DNA of 64,000 nucleotides from Tricholomella constricta (lineage: Eukaryota; Basidiomycota; Agaricomycetes; Agaricales; Lyophyllaceae), in contig JAACJP010000005.1 in assembly GCA_013368375.1 (NCBI GenBank), positions 124,001 through 188,000 on the forward strand, in the 5' to 3' direction. Positions 22,746 to 34,409 of the stretch are shown one piece after another (the stretch's first letter is position 1; the number at the start of each line of letters is the position of its first letter). The notes under the pieces are model-generated. The model worked only from the letters and a program-made list of their open reading frames with translations, was not told where the DNA came from and made no database searches. The position numbers and the translations under genes were made by a program.

Positions 22746-22994
22746 GGAGTCCAAAATCAGTTTAGATATGACTTTAGAAGGTCGTACGTACCTTCGAAGA
22801 TCAATCGTCATCAGATAGCTCATCCATCTTACGTACCCCTTGCTTTTGCTGCATTGATTATTGCTTTGATTATAATCTTATACCACTTGGTAAATTTACA
22901 CTCGCGGATAAAGCGCGCGTTCTTCCTGATGCGACATACAATCTTTTGGGCTTCAACGGTGGGCTTTAACAAAACACACTAGAGTATATGTACC

Positions 22995-23465
22995 TACACA
23001 ACACGCCACACTAAAGCGCCAGCGCCATCATCACAACCCCCGCACTGCCGTGTCCCGCATGCCGAGGCATCCAGATCATGATCATGTGAGAGTCATGTGA
23101 CAAGATTTCCAATAAAAGCTCGGAATCAAGGCTGAATATATTTTCAAAATGATCAGGATAAATTCGCCACTCGAATATCACTGATTATAAAGATGAATCT
23201 GTCACTGATGTTCACAATAAGATCAACTTGACATCCACCATCAATAGAGTGATTAGATTTTAAAAAAGCTCTAAATATAACTGAGAAGTAAAGTGAGATC
23301 TTATCACTAAAGTAATCTTGATAACCTAGGCCACATGGTGACTATCTGTTTGATCTTATCAGAAACTTATTCATGCTTTGACCATTGGATTGATGGTAAA
23401 TCATAATTTAAATTATAATCAAAATAAAATCAAACTAAAATAGGTGTTATTTTGGGCTTCTCCCC
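22995..23465 (+). repeat. Left long inverted repeat of the 12.6-kb block
   Basis: The outer end reads TACACAACACGC and the inner end TTATTTTGGGCTTCTCCCC. The whole stretch matches the reverse complement of 34,961-35,586. Shared blocks are CGCCAGCGCCATCATC, GATCATGATCATGTGA-like sequence, AATATATTTTCAAAATGATC, AAAGTGAGATCTTATCACTA and CATTGGATTGATGGTA. The identity is high but not perfect, judged by eye. The inner edge overlaps the end of a minus-strand frame. Confidence 0.8.
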
Positions 23466-25240
23466 ATGGTGATAGTCCATAAGCTTTCTCTTGAAGTCCT
23501 TCACCATGTGCAGAAAGGTATCAATGAAACCTTTACTGAGGACCCCGGCATTTGCTGCAATACTGTCGTGACTGCGCAGCGGACATCAGTGCAAGTCCGC
23601 GGAGTCGATGGACAACTCACGCCTGGACATTCAGTTGCCCATCTTGCCCTTTCCATATCGCGAAGGTAAGGGACAGCATGCCCATCTCTCACCACCTGTT
23701 GGCATCCTCATTCTCCACTTGTTGAAAGCCCCGCTTATCCGCATTCCTAAGATAAGAAAGTATCAACTCCGAAATGTCCACCGCCCTGTGGGGTTTACTC
23801 ACTTGCACTGCTCCTCAGGAGGATAGCCCTTGGTGCTCCACTCACGGGCAGTGGCCTCTGGCTCCTGGAGTTGTTGTAGAGTGAGTTTGTTTATCACCTG
23901 TGCCAAAGCCTTGTTGTGTTGCTGGAAGGCCGCGGTGGGAGATTCATTGACCTCCTCGAGCCCCAGTATCTCTTTCAACTCTTTGGTAATCAAGCCGCGC
24001 ATTGTCCGATGGACTACCTGGCGCACAGTAACCTTCACATTACCCGATGACTGGTTACAATCATTAAGCGGTCAGTGGGACACCATCACTCAGTGGGACA
24101 GTAGGTAATTTTGAAAGATCGGCTTCATCCCTGCACCTATAACCTTCCACATATATTTATATGTACCTAATGCATATTTCTCTACCTTGAGAAAGTTATT
24201 TCGTAACAACTGCAAGTACAAGAAACTGATCTGTCGTCAATTTGAATGTGTTCAGCTTGTATCAGCATATTTAGGAAAGCTTGTGTCAAAATTCAAGCCA
24301 TGTATATAGATATACCAATGCAGCCAGGCATTGTTTTCACCAAAGAATATCTTTGTAGCTCTCAAATGGAAAGTCAACGAGGAGGAGGGAAACTTAGATA
24401 ACGGTGGTGTGTCACATCACGCATTGAACCGAGACGTGGTTGGGTGAGATGGAGGATCAATCCTAATATGGCCTTTCCGGGTGTGATGTGACAGTGTCCC
24501 ACTGAGTGATATTTCTCTCGATAAGCACTTTTTTCTACTGATTGTCATACAGCTATGGCAACTCTCAATGGATATGCATAGAAATATGTTGAAAGCATGT
24601 TCTGTATATAGAATCTTGTGTGATATACTCTGATTATGTCAGAAGTCACTGGAAAGAATTTTATTGCCTTGCAAAGATTTGGGTGTCCCATTGACTGCTT
24701 AATGACTGTATATAATATGATGGGTAGGGCCTCCAGTTGTTCCTCACCCACTCTGCCAGTTTCTGTATGCTCATCAGTGTGATGATACAGAGATACACAC
24801 TCTAGCCTGACAGACCGTGGTAGCTGACACGGACTTCTTTGCAGTCTTTGGCTCTGTTCTCTTTGCCTTCCAGAAGTTAAATATATCAACCAAGACTTTG
24901 CCTCTGAAAATGACCACCCTTTTGTTCTTGTCCGACTCTGACTGGTACTCCTCTCGGTACTTGTTGAGGACTGTTTCCGGTGTGAAAATATTTTCGGACA
25001 TGATAGAGCTCCGTAAAGAAGATTTTCTATTTGGGTCAAAAAGTGTTGAACTCCACGCTTGACAGTTGTCCCACAGTACCTGCATTTGGCAAAGAAGTTT
25101 CTGATTTGGGTAATATAAGGCACGGGTGCATAGATGGCCCTGATTGTGAGTGCAGCTGATCTTGCACAACCATGAGGACATGTCCGCGCAGCTGATCTTG
25201 CACAACCATGAGGACATGTCCGTGAGTAATCAGTGATCAA
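23459..25240 (-). pseudogene. Element-linked hypothetical coding remnants
   Basis: Several minus-strand frames look like exons or broken parts of one gene reading towards the left inverted repeat. From upstream: a segment with two Cys-His-Cys blocks (TCPHGCARSAA, duplicated) and VPYITQIRNFFAKCRYCG; a charged segment RKSSLRSSIMSENIFTPETV with FRGKVLVDIFNFWKAK; then MRGLITKELKEILGLEEVNE and EATAREWSTKGYPPEEQCK. The last frame, GFIDTFLHMVKDFKRKLMDY HHGEKPKI, runs into the inverted repeat and stops there. I recognise the EATAREWxxKGxPPEEQ style from hypothetical proteins next to mushroom DNA transposons, but cannot name a domain. Whether the exons still splice is unclear. Confidence 0.4.
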
Positions 25241-25296
25241 TCAGTAGACAGTTTCTGAATTTTCCATCATATCAGATCTCAACCTTACCCACCAAG

Positions 25297-26258
25297 TTGC
25301 GTGCAGTAAAGAGCACACGTCGCAAGAAGGATGAAGTCCTTCAGGAAAGTTCTCGGTCACATGCAATGGATGTTGAGACAACAGTCAGGCATACCCAGAG
25401 GGGTGACATTGTAGAATCCAGGAGTGTCCCTTTGCGCAAGAGGTCACCGGACCCTGCTACATCTGTCCCTCAGGGTGTGCAAACCCATGTCCAACCCTTT
25501 GAGCATTCGGACATTCACTCAACAGAGCGGGATGACACCACTGATGAGGTGGCCCCCAAACAGGCCAAGGTGAATTGTTCTTTGAAGTAGTATCTATCTT
25601 TAACTGAATCACAGCACAGACCCAAGGTGATTACCTTCAAGAATTTGTGAACCATGTTCCAGAGTTGTTGAAGGGGCTACTTGGGAGAGAGTATATTGAG
25701 AATCATACTCAATGTTCTGATTGTCCCAAGGGCAACTATGGACGTTGGCGTTGTCGAGACTGTCTTAGTGACAGGATACTCTGCCGGGGTTGCATGCGGA
25801 CAACTCACAGGGACAATCCTCTGCATTGCATTGAGTTCTGGACCGGTCAATACTTCCAGACAGCTCAGCTGCAGGAGGTTGGTACCTACTTGCTGGCGCA
25901 CTCCTCCGGGAAAGCACTCTGTGATACACTACAGCTGCGACAGGAGCAGTTGGAGAGATACCAGGTGGAATATGACAATGAAGAACAGAAGAATCACTGC
26001 ACAGAGCAGCGAAACGACCCCGCGGGTCAACATGCCAACTCCGTGGATGCTGCGGACATGACTGAGCAGACATCCTATGATGCGGAGGTCGATGATTATA
26101 TGGCGCGCTTGAGCCGTGCTTATGGTCAACAGCCAGAATTTTATCCGATTGCTGAGGCAGGGTCTACTCTGGACACAGTTGAAGTCGAAGTGGACGAGGA
26201 AGATGACGATGACACTGGCCTTAATGATGACCTTCCGACGAGAATGCTAGGGGTGGAG
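25297..26258 (+). pseudogene. KDZ transposase N-terminal part, truncated by a LINE
   Basis: N-terminal region of a Kyakuja-Dileera-Zisupton (KDZ) DNA transposase. The basic leader ends in APKQAK and splices (intron about 25,570-25,621) to TQGDYLQEFVNHVPELL. The Cys cluster follows: HTQCSDCPKGNYGRWRCRDC and LSDRILCRGCMRTTHRDNPL, then HCIEFWTGQYFQTAQLQEVG. This is the CxC2-type cluster, with the typical H-x2-NPLH-x-I-x2-W motif, that precedes the catalytic domain in this family. An acidic stretch (EVEVDEEDDDDTG) follows. At about 26,260 the frame passes straight into LINE sequence, so the catalytic part is missing here. No clear continuation was recognised after the LINE poly(A). The element is therefore inactive. 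Start codon uncertain. Confidence 0.75.
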
Positions 26259-26259
26259 A

Positions 26260-28068
26260 TTGCAGGCTTACCACCTGTCCATCTGCACGTCAAGAAACTG
26301 GTTGATCGCTCTTTTGCCTGGACTCGTACACTCCTGAACACCCATCCAACGCTCTCAGTCATGAGTACACGGCATGGTCTGTTCAGAGGGGAGGAATTCC
26401 ACTCCTGCGCCATATCAAGTATGGCACCCTCATTACAGAAGCGAGTTAAATCTTCTGTGATGGACGCGGAGGCAAGCACCTCTGTTGTCACTGAGCCCAT
26501 GAACCCCCTCCATGAGGAAGGCCACACCAGGGCAATGGGTTTCTGACTTGTTTGGAGCCCAAATCACCTATGACCTTGACATCCCCTGGGATAAAGAGGC
26601 CCTAGCTGATCGACGCAACCATTTGGATGTGTTTCGCACCGAGGGAGGCCTGGATCCGCGAACTGTCATGGTTGCAGCCGACGCCTCGATTCCCACTGAC
26701 AATCGACTCCAGGCAATTATTGCCTGCACCCTTATCCACGGGGACGTAGGTCCCAGTGTATCCCGGCAGGTGGCTGGCAAGGCTACCTCAGACGATGCTG
26801 AACTCGCAGCCATCGCAATGGCTGTAGGCAAAGCACTTCAACGACCCAGACTCGGACAGAATTCTGGTCTTCTCGGACTCAACCAAGGCCATTAAGTAGG
26901 CCTTGGATGCCAGTCAACACTCGGGCCAGATGCATTCGATTGCAATCTGCTCCAAACTTCGTACTTGGTTGTCTGACCATCCAGACCGCCATGTGCAATT
27001 CATCCATGTCCCAAGCCGTTTGCGGTGGGATATACACTTCTCGTCGCATGAGGCTGCTACACAGCTGAAAGTGCCACAAGGACCTCCGAGGGCTCGCGCA
27101 CATCACTAGACTATGCGCGCAAAAGCACTGTTGGACAGATGCTGAAGGAATGGACTCGTCTGTTCCAGCAGCCTGAATACAGCGGCAGATCGTTCCTTTG
27201 AACAAAGAGGAAAGGCAAGCCAATAGCGCCATCACACCTTGATGGTAGCCCATGGCTTAAAGTAATGGGCAAGTCAAATGCCCACACCGCTCGGATGTCT
27301 CGTAGCATCCTTAATCACTCCCCTATTGGCGAATACCGGAGGCAGTTTAACCTTTTTGAGGAGGTGAACTGCTCCTGTCGCAACGGCGGGCTAACCAGAG
27401 CCCACATTCTGGACCAATGTCCCAGATACACGAGGAAGCGCCGGGCCCCGGCGTGCCTCGAACATAAGAATTACCTCGAATTCCTCGAGGTCAACCCACG
27501 GATCATTGCTTTCCCAAGCGAAAATCCACCTCCACCCTTTCAAGGCCAGACCAAAGCGGAAACCACCTGATCAGGTGAATCGCCGCAGATTAGCACACCG
27601 CATGCAGCCCGACGAGGGCCTGCACGACCAACCAGCACGCCCAGAAGATCTCATCTGGGTACCTGAATTATTCCGCTTGCTACGGCGAGACGAAGCAATT
27701 GCTGCTGGACTGGTATTTGCCCAGCAACAAGGCGCCGAGCTACTCAACTGATTGGTACCTAACCGTCAGAAGGGGGCCTCGGGGTCATTCCTGTGGCACC
27801 TTCCCTCGGGAGGGCTAAGCTAGCCCCACCGCCAAGGCGGAGGGGTCCTTCTACGACTTGGAACCTCTCAGCGAGGACACCCTCGCTATTTGGCAGATTC
27901 TGCCTCCACGCGGGACTCTTCCGAGCGGCCTGTATATCGAGATGCACATGTTACATGCAACACTATTACTGTCACTGTAGATATATCATTGTACTACACA
28001 CCAGCCAGGCTGCGACCGGGTGCCGGGGTATAAATATGGATTTCAAAAAAAAAAAAAAAAAAAAAAAA
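26260..28068 (+). mobile_element. 5'-truncated LINE copy with poly(A) tail
   Basis: From TTGCAGGCTTACCACCTGTC onward the sequence matches the full LINE at 46,913-48,745 almost base for base and ends in 24 A. It encodes the C-terminal part of ORF2: AGLPPVHLHVKKLVDRSFAW, the RNase H-like domain (VMVAADASIPTDNRL, DDAELAAIAMAVGKAL), and the Cys/His tail (CSCRNGG...THILDQCPRYTRKRR-like). Relative to the long copy it has an extra C near 26,846 that breaks the RNase H frame. It also has a 3-nt loss at about 27,391 and a loss of about 33 nt near 27,572. It keeps the four bases (ACTT) that the long copy has lost at about 47,612. Such 5' truncation is typical of target-primed reverse transcription. It lies inside the KDZ gene; no target duplication was found. 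Confidence 0.9.
27812..27840 (+). promoter_or_regulatory. LINE 3'UTR twin hairpins
   Basis: GGGCTAAGCTAGCCC (27812-27826) folds on itself with a 3-nt loop, and CCGCCAAGGCGG (27829-27840) follows two bases later. The first is identical in the long LINE at 48,489-48,503; the second carries one mismatch there. Many LINEs use a 3' stem-loop to recruit the reverse transcriptase; that role is inferred here. Confidence 0.5.
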
Positions 28069-28306
28069 TTTGAAGCGTGGGTGTGATGCACCCCACAGGT
28101 GGTTGTTTCAGTGGTATAGTGGGACTGCCAAAGGAAGACGAGGGCTTGAGCCACCATTTACAACTGAGATCAATACTGCCACATGCCCTTGCGAGATCTG
28201 GCCAGACTTCAGATCACCTGGACACTGCCCTACTGCTTCGTGGACTCTCCTGTCTTGTGAGCCCGTATACGGCCTTTACAATTGTGAGGCAGTGCTTAGG
28301 AAATAG

Positions 28307-29234
28307 TCAATTAAGAGTGTACTGTGTTGATGATGGTTGAGGAGCTTGTGAGGCCGATCGCTGTCTGGAACTGGCAATTGGCGTCACACTGCTATTTGAA
28401 TTATTCCGTTGATGACTGGACTCCGGTTGGCTTGCTGAAGGCGTTGACGAATGCCTTGAATGGGAAAATCTTGAGATTTGCTTGATATTCGTGGGATCTC
28501 CACTTACCACTGAGAGACGTGGCTTGACGTCGTAGTGCTCGGGTGACCATGCTTATCAGATACTTTGGCAGATAGGTCACTCGGGATTCTGAAAGCATCT
28601 CGTTAATGTGGACTATCATATAAGGATGATTATATTCTACATACGGATGGAATGCATGACCGTCACTTGCGATAGCACTCTGTGAGAAAGAGTGCGCGAT
28701 GCCATCATCATTAGTCCTTCGAAACTCACATCCGTGACCTGGAGATGAGCCATAATCGGTAGATCTATAGAAGCCCATGGGTTCAAAATCCCCAGAGCTA
28801 GAATCGACTTCTGGAAGTACTGGCACGGTACGACGTCAACACTGACGTGGTTGCTGTTGGTAGGTCGTATGGCCTGCTGACTCTGTGCTCTGTTCTTGTA
28901 TCTGCTGAGGCCCTGCGAGAAAGGGGTGATGAATATAAGTTGAGAGCCTGGCCTATAGTCACCTACAATTGTGACACAGTTTTACTGTGAGTTCTGGTCT
29001 GTCCTGCCATCACGGCAAGATCATCGACACCTTGGAGGATGGGAGTGCCTGTTGAAGGTACTGTCGGAGGATGGGAGTGCCTGTTGAAGGTACTGTTGGA
29101 GGATTGGGCAGCAGTTGATTATATCTGGAACTATCAGCAGACCACGTGGATTGAGTTGTTTTAAACTTCATGTGGTAACAAAATGTGCGTGGGCGATACA
29201 TCCTGCGGAGATGTTGCCGATAAGCTAGCAACAT
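28307..29234 (-). other. Unrecognised minus-strand coding-like frames
   Basis: Frames at 28,307-28,510, 28,401-28,826 and 29,010-29,234 could be exons of one gene (RVTYLPKYLISMVTRALRRQ, EYQANLKIFPFKAFVNAF). I cannot join them with confidence and see no domain. A 30-bp direct duplication (GGATGGGAGTGCCTGTTGAAGG, at about 29,038 and 29,068) lies in the upstream frame. They are probably remains of the host element of the 12.6-kb block. Confidence 0.3.
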
Positions 29235-29489
29235 AGCTATTTTAAGTATCCCATATGTTGTCGTGAGTAACCTCGCATTGTTCCTCGGTTGCCGTAGTAA
29301 TTTGCATATATAGACGAGATAGCTACAGATAGATTTATGATTACAATAAAGGACATCAAGAAATCACTATACATACCATTAATAAAATTAACTTATTTTT
29401 GATGTTGAGATTAAATTATTATTTGATAGAATTATTATATTATATTTTGTCTTTAAGTTCATCTTGTTTTTAAGTTTGTTTAATTTTGA

Positions 29490-32110
29490 ATTGTTATGTG
29501 GTGTGAGGGGAAGTTTTCCGGGGAACGGTCTGCTTGATATAGAAACCCTGGGCCGCAATTTTCTGCTCCTCATGGTCGCATTCGGCCCAGGTAAGCGCCT
29601 CGCGCCCGTCTCAGCTGTCGTCAGCTCATTCCCGTTATTTAGTGACACTCTTAGGCTTCGCCTTACGTCTCGTGCCCATACAGTGTCATTAAATCTCGGT
29701 ACGTTACTAGGCTCTGCCTTCCTTCGCGCTCCGCGCTGACCACCGGTCCATGTCAGTTTGTCTTTGACAAAACTTAAGTACGCCTCGGCTATCCCGTTAC
29801 GTTACTTATTCGTCTAAACTTCTAACTTTAGTAGATATCGCGATCCTTTGTTCTTCACTCGACTTTCATCTCCGTTCCGTTGACATCTAATTATCATTTT
29901 GGCATGTCCGATGGAGCTGCAGCCTTTCCGAACCCTCCTCCGGGTCCCCAAGGAGAGGACGCGGACGTGGTTGGGGAGCAGGCTAGAGCACGGGCAGAGA
30001 AGTTTGAGCGTCTTGTCGACGATGCGCTTGTGGGGTGCCTTACCGTTACCGAATTCATTGGCAAACTTATTTCTGAAGGAGCGACACTCGAAGAGGGAAA
30101 AGATTATGCCGATTCGCTCGCTCAGCGCTTTGGACAGCATCACGGCGCGCCAGGCAAAGGTGTCGGCCAAGCCACGGGTGCTCCGTCTAGAGAATCCACT
30201 CCCGACCTTCCTGAAGACGAGCTCGCCGCATTCCGCTCTGAACGAGCTCGTCTGGAGGAGCAGAACCGCCTTGCCGAAGAGGAAGCTCGCAAGAAGGCCA
30301 TCGATGCCGCAGCGTGGGCTGTTCTCCAAGCTAAGCTCGGTCGTCTTTCGTTACAAGCGAATGCGCGGGACAACCGCGCAGGTCTCGACCCAGCCTTTCT
30401 GGCCGGTCTCATGGGTTACGAGCCTGTCTCAGATGCGCTTTTACCCGCTTCAGTGCTGGTGGTCGCCCCCCATCTCGGGGACCTTGCCGTCTCAGTGGTT
30501 GACCCCCATATCGAGGCGACTTGGAAATTGCGGAGGGCTTATGCTGGCGAAAGGGTTCTCGACGCGGTCGTTAACGTTATGCAAACCGTCCAGGTCCCTG
30601 ATCCCATTCCCAGGTCCATATGGAAGTCAATCATACAAGACAGCTACGTCGACTTCAAGAAGCTGTACGCTTCGATGGACCGTGGATACGATCACAACGA
30701 CGAGCAGGGGCCTTCTCTGGGAGGGTATTCTCTTGTTAAGCGTGACCATATCTCTGCTCGTCGCTCTATCAAGTCCGAAGCAGAATGGACCTGGGTCTTC
30801 GATACGTAGGCGGCTGGTGTGGGAATCGTCTACATCCACCGAGTTGCGGAGCTGCGCGTTTATCGTAAGATGGTTATTGATTTGTTCGGTCTTTCGACAA
30901 ATCCCATGGTCGCAGTGCAGTTCGACCTCGACGCTCGGGACCAGTACGCTAAGCTCCCTTTCCGCCTCGACGACCGGGTGGAACTCCAAACCCCCCTGTT
31001 TGCGCAAGTCTTTCGCAGTTCGACTCCGTCAGGTTCTTCTGGCAAGCGCAAGGCTTCATCTGGGGCGGGTTCCGGTGCGACTGGTGGCCCTTCGCCGAAA
31101 CGTCGCGACATTCCTTGTCAAAACTGGAACCTGGGGAGCTACAAGGAGACACCTTGCATGTTTGGGCGTCGCCATGGTTCCTGCAGTGAGTGTGGCGGAA
31201 AGCACAAACACGACAAGCAAGGATGCCTCATCCTCCTCCAAGCTCGACGATAGGCGGGAGTTAGCTGAGATGGAGGCACGGGTGGCTCAGGCACAGGAAG
31301 GGCCTAAACGGTTCGTCAGGCGGAACCCGAGCTTTGAGTGCGCCACTCTTCCGGCGCGGCTTTGTATGGTCGGACTCAACTTCATCGTCTCCCAATAATA
31401 TATCGCCTTCCGCCTTGTACACTGAGACTGCCCTGGCTCTCCCTTCCCCTCCCGCTCATTTACTCAACGACCCTTCAATCCAAAGCTCCTCACACACTAT
31501 GCGCCATCATATCAAAGTCAAAACTCCGTTCAATGTCGACAAATTCGAAGCGATGCTACACAATCACCCGAACCAGCTGTTTGTCGCCTCAGTTATGCAC
31601 AGCCTGCGTGAGGGCTTTTGACGAGGGTGATTGGAAAGTCGAATTGGAGGACTCGTCTGGGAACTACGCTACAGAGGAACAGGATCTCGACGCTATTCGA
31701 GCCTTCCGCGACACCGAATGTGGCGCTGGGCATTGGTCAGGCGCCCTCCCTGACTCCGAGCTGTTGCCTGAAGACATCCCCGATGTTCGTGGTCTGACAG
31801 AGAAAGGGGCGGGTTATCACCGATCACAGCGGGTCTGGGATCAACGAGGGGATCCCCAAAGCTGAAGGGAAAGTGCGATACGACGATATGCACGTCTTCG
31901 GCGATGTCTTACGCGAAGCTCGTGCTGCGCACCCTGGCAAACAATTCGTTGTTTGGAAGTCTGACGTCGCTTTGGCATTCCTCAACCTCCCGGCCCATCC
32001 TATCTGGCAGCTGCATCAGGTGGTGACAGTGGATGGCCGTTTGCACATTGTGCGATGCTTGGTCTTCGGCAATCGCGCGTCTCCACGGTGCTGGTGCACC
32101 ATTTCTGGTG
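29490..32110 (+). mobile_element. Truncated DIRS-like (tyrosine-recombinase type) retroelement
   Basis: A gag-like ORF starts at the ATG at 29904 (MSDGAAAFPNPPPGP). It has a Glu/Arg-rich coiled coil, the block KLRRAYAGERVLDAVVNVMQ, a central VYIHRVAELRVYRKMVID and a Cys/His knuckle (CQNWNLG...CMFGRRHGSCSECGGKH). It ends at 31251-31253. A stop (TAG, 30807-30809) interrupts it in frame. A second ORF starts near 31,500 with TPFNVDKFEAMLHNHPNQLF and leads to RGLTEKGAGYHRS-type sequence and the reverse transcriptase start WKSDVALAFLNLPAHPIWQL and VFGNRASPRCWC. At 31,615-31,625 eight bases seem to be lost between two TTT words, which breaks the frame. The sequence stops matching the family at about 32,110, before the catalytic YxDD, RNase H and recombinase. 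Assignment is from the gag/RT style of Agaricomycete DIRS elements; the 5' end is approximate. Confidence 0.7.
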
Positions 32111-32742
32111 GGGTCGGGATCGCGATCGGTCAGGAGCGGTCGCATGAGTCTGGGAACGGTCGGTGAGCATCGGAGGGTGCGGACGGGTGTTCTCCTAACA
32201 GAAGCGTCATGATAGCCAAGATAGTCGCATGAGAATGTAGGCATGTTTGAGAATGTCAAGAGGGTAAAATCTGGAGGGTTAACTTGTTGAATTTCTGTCC
32301 CCTCCACCCTCGTTATATAGCTGGTCAGGGGCTTGGTTGCTGGCTTCCTTGAAACAGAAAAAAGAAAACTGTGGAGCAGTAAAATTTTTCATGGGCATAC
32401 AATAAACTTGTTGCTAGGGAACAAGCGGTTTTGTCATATATCAGAGCTTCTAGAGTGTGGTGAGGCCGCCAGAGGCCGTTTACTCTACTTTCATTTAGAC
32501 AAGTTCAGCATTGGATCTTCAGATATTCCAACGATCGGTATGAGAAGGCATGGCAAACATGGCCAAGACATGTTATGCTCAATTAATCTGGGCACTGGGC
32601 AATCTATCGAGATCGGAGGAGCAACCAATCGATGCTGATAAGGGAGGAGCGCTCTCCCGATGCCAGAAATTCATGATAAAGTATCTCTATTTACCCTGTA
32701 GAGTAATTCAGATCTTTTCATCGCGCCGGTTTCCCAAACTGA
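32111..32742. other. Spacer after the DIRS fragment, no gene
   Basis: Only short frames without domains occur. The stretch connects the truncated retroelement with the three-copy repeat and may itself be element filler. Confidence 0.4.
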
Positions 32743-33840
32743 CAGGCACCGATTGTTCAAGGAGTCTAGGTTGTTCTAAAAGGAGGTGCTGACCGCTGAC
32801 GCACAATTGCACCGTCTTGGACGGTGCTCTGCACACGCTGCCACTGGGGTTCTTGTGTCGGCGATGCTGCACGTTGCCCCCACTGAGCACGGTCCTGGAA
32901 TTCTATGTTACGCTGTATACTCCACTCAGGTAATGATTGTGCCATTGAGTATCACTGATATATAATTAGTGTCGTTCATTTCCTTCTGCGTTATACCTAA
33001 GTAGTGTACAATAAGTGGGGTTTACATGATACGTTGTATCCTCTACTGTAGTTGTTATTGCACCATTGAGTATTACTAGCGTATATATGGTGAGTGTTGT
33101 CCATTGTGTTCAGTATTATACCTCTCTATATCAATTCAAAATTTACCAGTATTACTCTGATATTACTGCCTGCCCTCCAACATTGGCCAGACACAGGCAC
33201 CGATTCATCCAGTCAAATTGCTACGAAGAGAAGATGCTGACTGCTGACCCTCACTCAATGCACCGTCCTGGACCGTGCCCTCAACATGCTGCCTTTCTGG
33301 GAGGTTGTCGTGCCTGCGACGCTGCACGCTCTCCCCGGTGAGCATCGTCCTGGACGGTGCTCTGCACATGCCGCTGCATACGTGTATGTGTCCGTGGTCA
33401 TGGTACTGCACAATACATAGAGTAACAAACGTTCAGGATGTGGAAGTTCAAGGTGTAAAATGACTTATGTTCAAAAATGGTTAGTTAGAATTACAATTGA
33501 AGCATCCACGCAAACCCTAAACCCTAAGACACAGGCACCGATTTATCCAGTCAAATTGCTACGAAGATAAGATGCTGACTGCTGACCCTCAATGCACTGT
33601 CTGGACCGTGCCCTCGACACACTGCCTTTCTGGGAGGTTGTCGTGCCTGCGACGCTGCATGCTCCCCCCGGTGAGCATCGTCCTGGACGGTGCTCTGCAC
33701 ATGCCGCTGCATATGTGTATGTGTCCGTGGTCATCGTACTGCACAACACGTAGATTAACAAATGTTCAGGACGTGGAAGTTCAAGGTGTAAAATGACTTA
33801 TGTTTAGAAATAGTTAGTTAGAATTACAATTGAAGCATAG
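32743..33840. repeat. Three-copy direct repeat
   Basis: Two close copies lie at about 33,188-33,514 and 33,529-33,838 (period about 341 bp). They share CAGGCACCGATT, ATCCAGTCAAATTGCTACGA, GAGGTTGTCGTGCCTGCGAC, GTGAGCATCGTCCTGGACGG and GTGTAAAATGACTTATG. A third, more diverged copy lies at about 32,743-32,900 and shares CAGGCACCGATT, GGTGCTGACCGCTGAC and GGACGGTGCTCTGCACA. Short frames inside are shadows of the repeat. No function is apparent. Confidence 0.8.
33511..33530. repeat. Short telomere-like motif
   Basis: AACCCTAAACCCTAAG occurs between the two close repeat copies. The fungal telomere repeat is CCCTAA/TTAGGG. Only two units are present, so it may be chance. Confidence 0.35.
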
Positions 33841-34409
33841 ACGATTGTGTTATAAGTACAGGATAAACAATTCTATTGTCAACTTGATTGAATGTAAGTT
33901 ATCGAAAGTACAATGATTAGGGATAATGAACTGTGATTTGACTCTTGAATTGCCTATACTGCGCCACTGTCCCAATTACCTGGGCGCAACATGCATTCAG
34001 CTGTTTGGCGCCCGGGAATGTGCCAAGACGGGCCTGCAATTTCCTACTGATTTGCAACACATGACCTTTTACAATGCTCGATAAACACTGTCCCGAGCTA
34101 ACGTATGTAGCGTTTGCGCTGTACACTGCCACGTATGGCAGTATCGAATCGTGCTCAGCTGACGCTGTCTTGTAGCGTGCAGCACAGTTGAAAAATGCCC
34201 TTTATGACAAGCGTAGTGTGGCGTGTGTAGTTCATGCTGAGTTCCATCGGAAGGTGCTCAAATCTGTGGCATTTGCACCAACGCTGGCCATAGTCTAGTG
34301 TAAGAGTAATATGAGCATGCACTGCACACTGACACCGCGGGGAGAAGCCCAAAATAATGTGTAGCCCTACAAATTTGAACCATAAATTAGCAAAGATAAT
34401 CGAATAGAC
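33841..34409. other. Spacer before the coiled-coil ORF
   Basis: No gene is supported. An isolated copy of the inner inverted-repeat word GGGAGAAGCCCAAAATAATG lies at about 34,340, about 620 bp before the right inverted repeat begins. Confidence 0.5.

Noticed and set aside
28076..28340. Continuation of the KDZ transposase after the LINE poly(A)
   Set aside because: Frames here (TGGCFSGIVGLPKEDEG) do not show catalytic KDZ blocks, so I could not claim that the gene resumes.
29899..31398. 499-codon plus-strand frame
   Set aside because: Ser/Leu/Arg-rich shadow of the DIRS-like gag, which has coiled coil and Cys/His knuckle in another phase.
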